From assembly GCA_019115845.1 (NCBI GenBank), contig DXCU01000095.1, positions 1 to 41,571 of the forward strand: a stretch of DNA of 41,571 nt, read 5' to 3'. The DNA is from Candidatus Rubneribacter avistercoris. Its GTDB lineage: Bacteria; Actinomycetota; Coriobacteriia; Coriobacteriales; Eggerthellaceae. Positions 38,322 to 41,571 of the stretch are shown here, one piece after another. The notes under the pieces are model-generated. The model worked only from the letters and a program-made list of their open reading frames with translations, was not told the origin of the DNA and ran no database searches. The position numbers and the translations under genes are program-made. Position 1 is the first letter of the stretch, and every line of letters starts with the position of its first letter.

Positions 38322-41183
38322 ATGGCCATGATGACGATGACGCGCCGGAGCTTTATCAAAGCTGCGGCCGTGACGGCTGCGGCGGCGTCGCTTTCTTCGG
38401 GAGCGGCCGCGCAGGTGGCGCTCGCGGAGACGGATGCGCCCGCAGCTGCAGACGTCAAGCGCATACGCTCGTGCTGCCGCGGCTGCGGCAAGATGGAGTG
38501 CGGCGTGTGGGTGACCGTGGAGAACGGCCGGGCCGTGAAGGTGGAGGGCGACGAGAGCGCGCCGCAATCGAGCGGCAACTGCTGCGCGAAGTCGCAGTCG
38601 TCCATTCAAGCGGCCTATCACCCCGACCGCCTGCGCTACCCCATGAAGCGCACGAACCCCAAGGGCGATTCCGACCCGGGCTGGGTGCGCATCAGCTGGG
38701 ACGAGGCGTACGAGCTGTGCTACCAAGGGCTCAAGCAAATCTACGACCGCGACGGCAACCAGGCGTTCACGTTCATGACGGGCACGAGCCGCCAGTGGGG
38801 CATCGCCGCGCCGATGTTGGAGAAGCTGGTGGACGGCATCAACGACATGGGTGCCAACCAAATTTGCAAGGGACCGCGCCGCGAGGCGGGTGCCGTGACC
38901 ATCGAAGACGGCATCCACTTCGAATCGCTGGTGGACCGCCCGCTTGTGCTGGTGCAGTGGGGCACCGACCAGACGCAGTCCAACTACGACGACTCGTGCC
39001 GCACGGCGGTTGAGGCGCTCACAAGGGCGCAGACGTTCATCAGCGTGGACCCGCGCAAATCCAACATGGGCAAGGAGGCCGACTACCACCTGGCCCTGCG
39101 CCCCGGCACCGACGGCGCGCTGCTTATGGCGTGGACGCGCATTGTCATGGACGAGCAGCTCTACGACGATTTGCTGGTGAAGCGCTGGACGAACGCGCCC
39201 TTCCTGTACTGCGAGGACATCGAGCCCACGGGCTGGACGGGCGTGACCGGCATCAACGACGCCGCGTGGTTCGAGGTGAAGACGCGCCTGCTCAAGGAGT
39301 CCGACCTGGTGGAGGGCGGCGACCCCAAGAAGTTCATGGTGTGGGACAACATCAACGGCCGCCTGACCTACTTCGACGCCAACGAGGAGGGCGAGCACGC
39401 CGGCATGTGGGAGGGCCAGACTGAGCACGACATCCCCACCACCGGCTGGGAGTACGAGCTGGGCGGCTGGGTGCCCGATCCCGTTCCGTTTCCCGTGGAC
39501 ATCGACCCGGCGCTCTGGGGCGAGTTTGACGTCACGCTCAAGGACGGGCGCACCGTGAAGGCCGTGCCCGTGTGGCAGAAGTATTGGGACGAGTGCGTGG
39601 ACGAGATGACGGTGGAGCGGGCCGCGGAGATTTGCGACCTCGACCCCGACCTCATCCGCGAGGCATGTCTGGCGTGGGCCACGCGCATCGACCCGCGCCG
39701 CGGTAACGGCGGCCTTAACACGCAGCTTGCTCCTGAGCAGGTGGGACGCGCCATCCAGAACTTCCGCACCGCCTACATCCTGTCCATCATGACCGACAAC
39801 TACGACACCCCCGGCGGCAACCGCGGCGAGACGACGCGCACCGTGTCCTCCGGCTCCGCCTCGGTTCCCGCCCCTGGCGCGCGGAGCACGCAGTCGAACT
39901 GGGAGAAGCGCTCCCGGTGCGCGGGTGCTGAGAAGTTCCCCATGACGCGCTGGTGGCATACGTGGGTTGACTGCACGTCGGTGTGGGACGCCATCCACAC
40001 GGGCGAGCCGTACCCCATCAAGGGCTGCATCTGCTCCACAGGCAATTTCATGAACCAGTCCAACGCCACCTACGGGTTCGAGGCGCTGGGCAAGCTGGAG
40101 TTTCTGATGTACATCGACCTGTGGCAGGCGCCGGGCACCGCTATGGCGGATGTCCTGCTGCCGGCCCAGCACTGGCTGGAGGTGCCGGGATTCCCGCGCG
40201 CGTCGCAGGGCGCGTCGGGCGGTCTGGGGCTGACGGCGCACTGCATCGAGCCGCCGGCCGAGACGAAGTTCGAGGAAGAGATCATCTGCTCGATGTACAA
40301 GAAATTCGGCGTGCCGTTCTACGACACCAAAGACGGCGGCGACGCGTGGGATCGCCCGATTGACGCCTGGTTGGACGCCTCCGTGAAGAGCATCGGCATG
40401 ACCTGGGACGAGTTCTACACCAAGTTCCAGGAGGAAGGTTGGATCGACTGCAAGGAGTTCTACCCCGAGCGCTGGGGCACCTACCGCCGCTACCTGATGG
40501 GTTATTTGCGCGGGAAGGACTCCACGCCGGTGCAGAACATTCCCGGTATGGACACGCCTACGATGAAGGCGGAGTTCTGGTCCACCATCATGGAGAGCCT
40601 CATCGACAAAGAGGAGCTTCCGCATTACGAGGAGCCGCCGCTTTCGCCGGTAAGCACGCCGGAGCTGTTCGAGGAGTACCCGCTGAACGCCACCACGGGC
40701 CGGCGCATCCCGGTGTACTTCCATTCGGAGCACCGCCAGCTGCCGTGGTGCCGCGAGCAGTGGCCGGTGCCGCGCATGGAGATCAATCCCGCGGACGCCG
40801 CGGAGCTGGGCATCGAGCAGGGGGATTGGTGCTGGATCGAGTCGAAGTGGGGCAAGATCCGCCAGACGGCCGACCTCTGCCACGGCGTGAAGCCCGGGGT
40901 GGTGAATCTGGAACACACCTGGTGGTATCCGGAATTGAAGCAGGCCGACAAGGGATACGGGCTTTCGTGCTGCAACTGCCTGGTGAACAAGGATGCTCAA
41001 GACCCCATCTGCGGCTCCTCCCAGCTGCGCGCCTACCCCGTCAAAGTCTACAAGGCCACCCCGGAAAACTCTCCCTTTGGTAGCCCCTGTCCCTGCGGGG
41101 AGGATGGGACGCCGATCATAGCCGACTCGTCGGACCCGCGCTTGAAAGAGTGGTTGCCCGTATACGAGGGAAGGGAGGAGTAA
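38322..41183 (+). CDS. Molybdopterin oxidoreductase, catechol-dehydroxylase-like, cassette 3
   Basis: This 953-residue paralogue has a Tat motif, TRRSFIK (residues 7-13), and an Ala-rich signal ending near QVALAETDA. The [4Fe-4S] ligands are Cys52, Cys55, Cys60 and Cys88, with an extra Cys51 beside the first. Cys182 in NQICKGPR is the candidate Mo ligand. The region after it (REAGAVTIEDGIHFESLVDR) is unlike cassettes 1 and 2, whose counterparts read SWMETV and GGASELSNYDD. The C-terminal domain contains FHSEHRQLPWCREQWPVPRME. ATG 38322 follows GAGAGGAGG. The ferredoxin gene begins three bases after its stop. Substrate unknown. Confidence 0.85.
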   Translation: MAMMTMTRRSFIKAAAVTAAAASLSSGAAAQVALAETDAPAAADVKRIRSCCRGCGKMECGVWVTVENGRAVKVEGDESAPQSSGNCCAKSQSSIQAAYHPDRLRYPMKRTNPKGDSDPGWVRISWDEAYELCYQGLKQIYDRDGNQAFTFMTGTSRQWGIAAPMLEKLVDGINDMGANQICKGPRREAGAVTIEDGIHFESLVDRPLVLVQWGTDQTQSNYDDSCRTAVEALTRAQTFISVDPRKSNMGKEADYHLALRPGTDGALLMAWTRIVMDEQLYDDLLVKRWTNAPFLYCEDIEPTGWTGVTGINDAAWFEVKTRLLKESDLVEGGDPKKFMVWDNINGRLTYFDANEEGEHAGMWEGQTEHDIPTTGWEYELGGWVPDPVPFPVDIDPALWGEFDVTLKDGRTVKAVPVWQKYWDECVDEMTVERAAEICDLDPDLIREACLAWATRIDPRRGNGGLNTQLAPEQVGRAIQNFRTAYILSIMTDNYDTPGGNRGETTRTVSSGSASVPAPGARSTQSNWEKRSRCAGAEKFPMTRWWHTWVDCTSVWDAIHTGEPYPIKGCICSTGNFMNQSNATYGFEALGKLEFLMYIDLWQAPGTAMADVLLPAQHWLEVPGFPRASQGASGGLGLTAHCIEPPAETKFEEEIICSMYKKFGVPFYDTKDGGDAWDRPIDAWLDASVKSIGMTWDEFYTKFQEEGWIDCKEFYPERWGTYRRYLMGYLRGKDSTPVQNIPGMDTPTMKAEFWSTIMESLIDKEELPHYEEPPLSPVSTPELFEEYPLNATTGRRIPVYFHSEHRQLPWCREQWPVPRMEINPADAAELGIEQGDWCWIESKWGKIRQTADLCHGVKPGVVNLEHTWWYPELKQADKGYGLSCCNCLVNKDAQDPICGSSQLRAYPVKVYKATPENSPFGSPCPCGEDGTPIIADSSDPRLKEWLPVYEGREE

Positions 41184-41186
41184 GAG

Positions 41187-41571
41187 ATGACCCAGTACGC
41201 AATTGTGACTGACTTAAACCGCTGCACGGGGTGCCTCGCCTGCGCGGTGGCCTGCAAGGTGGTGAACGGGGTGCCCGTGGGAAGCTACTGGAACAAGGTG
41301 CTGCGCATCGGCCCCAACCCCAAGTGGGAGGGAGCCGTCAACCCCGACGTGGAGCTCTACTTCCTGCCGGTCGGCTGCCAGCACTGCGAGGAGCCCGAGT
41401 GCGTGCGGGTGTGCCCCACCGGGGCCTCGCACAAGCTCGAGGACGGCACCGTCCAGATCGACAAGTCCAAGTGCATCGGCTGCCAGTTCTGCGCCATGGC
41501 CTGCCCCTACAACGTCCGCTACCTCAACGAGGAGGAGGGCGTGGTGGAGAAGTGCACCCTCTGCGAGCAGA
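41187..41571 (+). CDS. Four-cluster ferredoxin subunit, cassette 3, cut by window end
   Basis: The first 128 codons are present. Cysteine groups CTGCLACAVAC, CQHCEEPECVRVC and CIGCQFCAMAC are complete and the fourth begins (CTLCEQ). It is closely related to the ferredoxins at 25399 and 33456. ATG 41187 follows GGGAGGAG. An anchor gene of the DmsC type is expected just outside the window. Confidence 0.9.
   Translation, partial: MTQYAIVTDLNRCTGCLACAVACKVVNGVPVGSYWNKVLRIGPNPKWEGAVNPDVELYFLPVGCQHCEEPECVRVCPTGASHKLEDGTVQIDKSKCIGCQFCAMACPYNVRYLNEEEGVVEKCTLCEQ

Overview
The window looks like chromosome of an anaerobic gut actinobacterium of the Eggerthellaceae (Eggerthella/Gordonibacter type). The evidence is high G+C, many paralogous Tat-exported molybdopterin enzymes with four-cluster ferredoxin and DmsC-type anchor subunits, and three LuxR-type regulators whose N-terminal half is a multi-span membrane domain. 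The genus is an inference; no rRNA, tRNA, transposase, integrase or CRISPR array is visible.

Layout. 1-76 is the tail of a DmsC-type anchor gene, followed by about 1 kb of structured repeats. 1116-6437 (+) holds a DmsA-like molybdoenzyme, its ferredoxin subunit, a Crp/Fnr regulator and an MFS transporter. 6434-8065 (-) is a Tat-lipoprotein flavin reductase, divergent from a LuxR-type membrane regulator (8346-9857). 10109-15595 (-) holds a UvrD-like helicase and a four-gene module: winged-helix-like protein, TorD-like chaperone, NapG-like and NapH-like proteins. 15849-20592 (+) holds a low-G+C ATPase/nuclease-fold protein, an unknown protein, an AlkA-like glycosylase and a multi-cluster ferredoxin. 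The rest is three related respiratory cassettes, each a catalytic subunit (953-990 aa) plus ferredoxin plus anchor. They start at 22426, 30573 and 38322 (the last cut by the window end), and each is divergent from its own regulator (LuxR-type, LysR, LuxR-type). A TetR-flavodoxin pair and a Fic locus lie between them.

How the parts work together (inference). The catalytic subunits resemble the DMSO-reductase-superfamily group that includes the Eggerthellaceae catechol dehydroxylases. Quinol electrons would pass from the anchor through the ferredoxin to an exported Mo active site, and each adjacent membrane or soluble regulator would switch on one cassette for one substrate. The NapG/NapH-like module and the TorD-like chaperone could serve enzymes that lack an anchor gene, such as the one at 1116.

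The most unusual material is intergenic. (1) Two copies of an element with 30-bp inverted repeats around a 101-bp core, in which the core is flipped between copies while the flanks keep their orientation. (2) A family of long hairpins with a conserved loop and stem changes that keep pairing. (3) A perfect parS-type palindrome, with degenerate relatives in a second copy of the same neighbourhood. (4) Clusters of a GTGAC-type palindromic repeat. Several of these mark duplicated ends of anchor genes.
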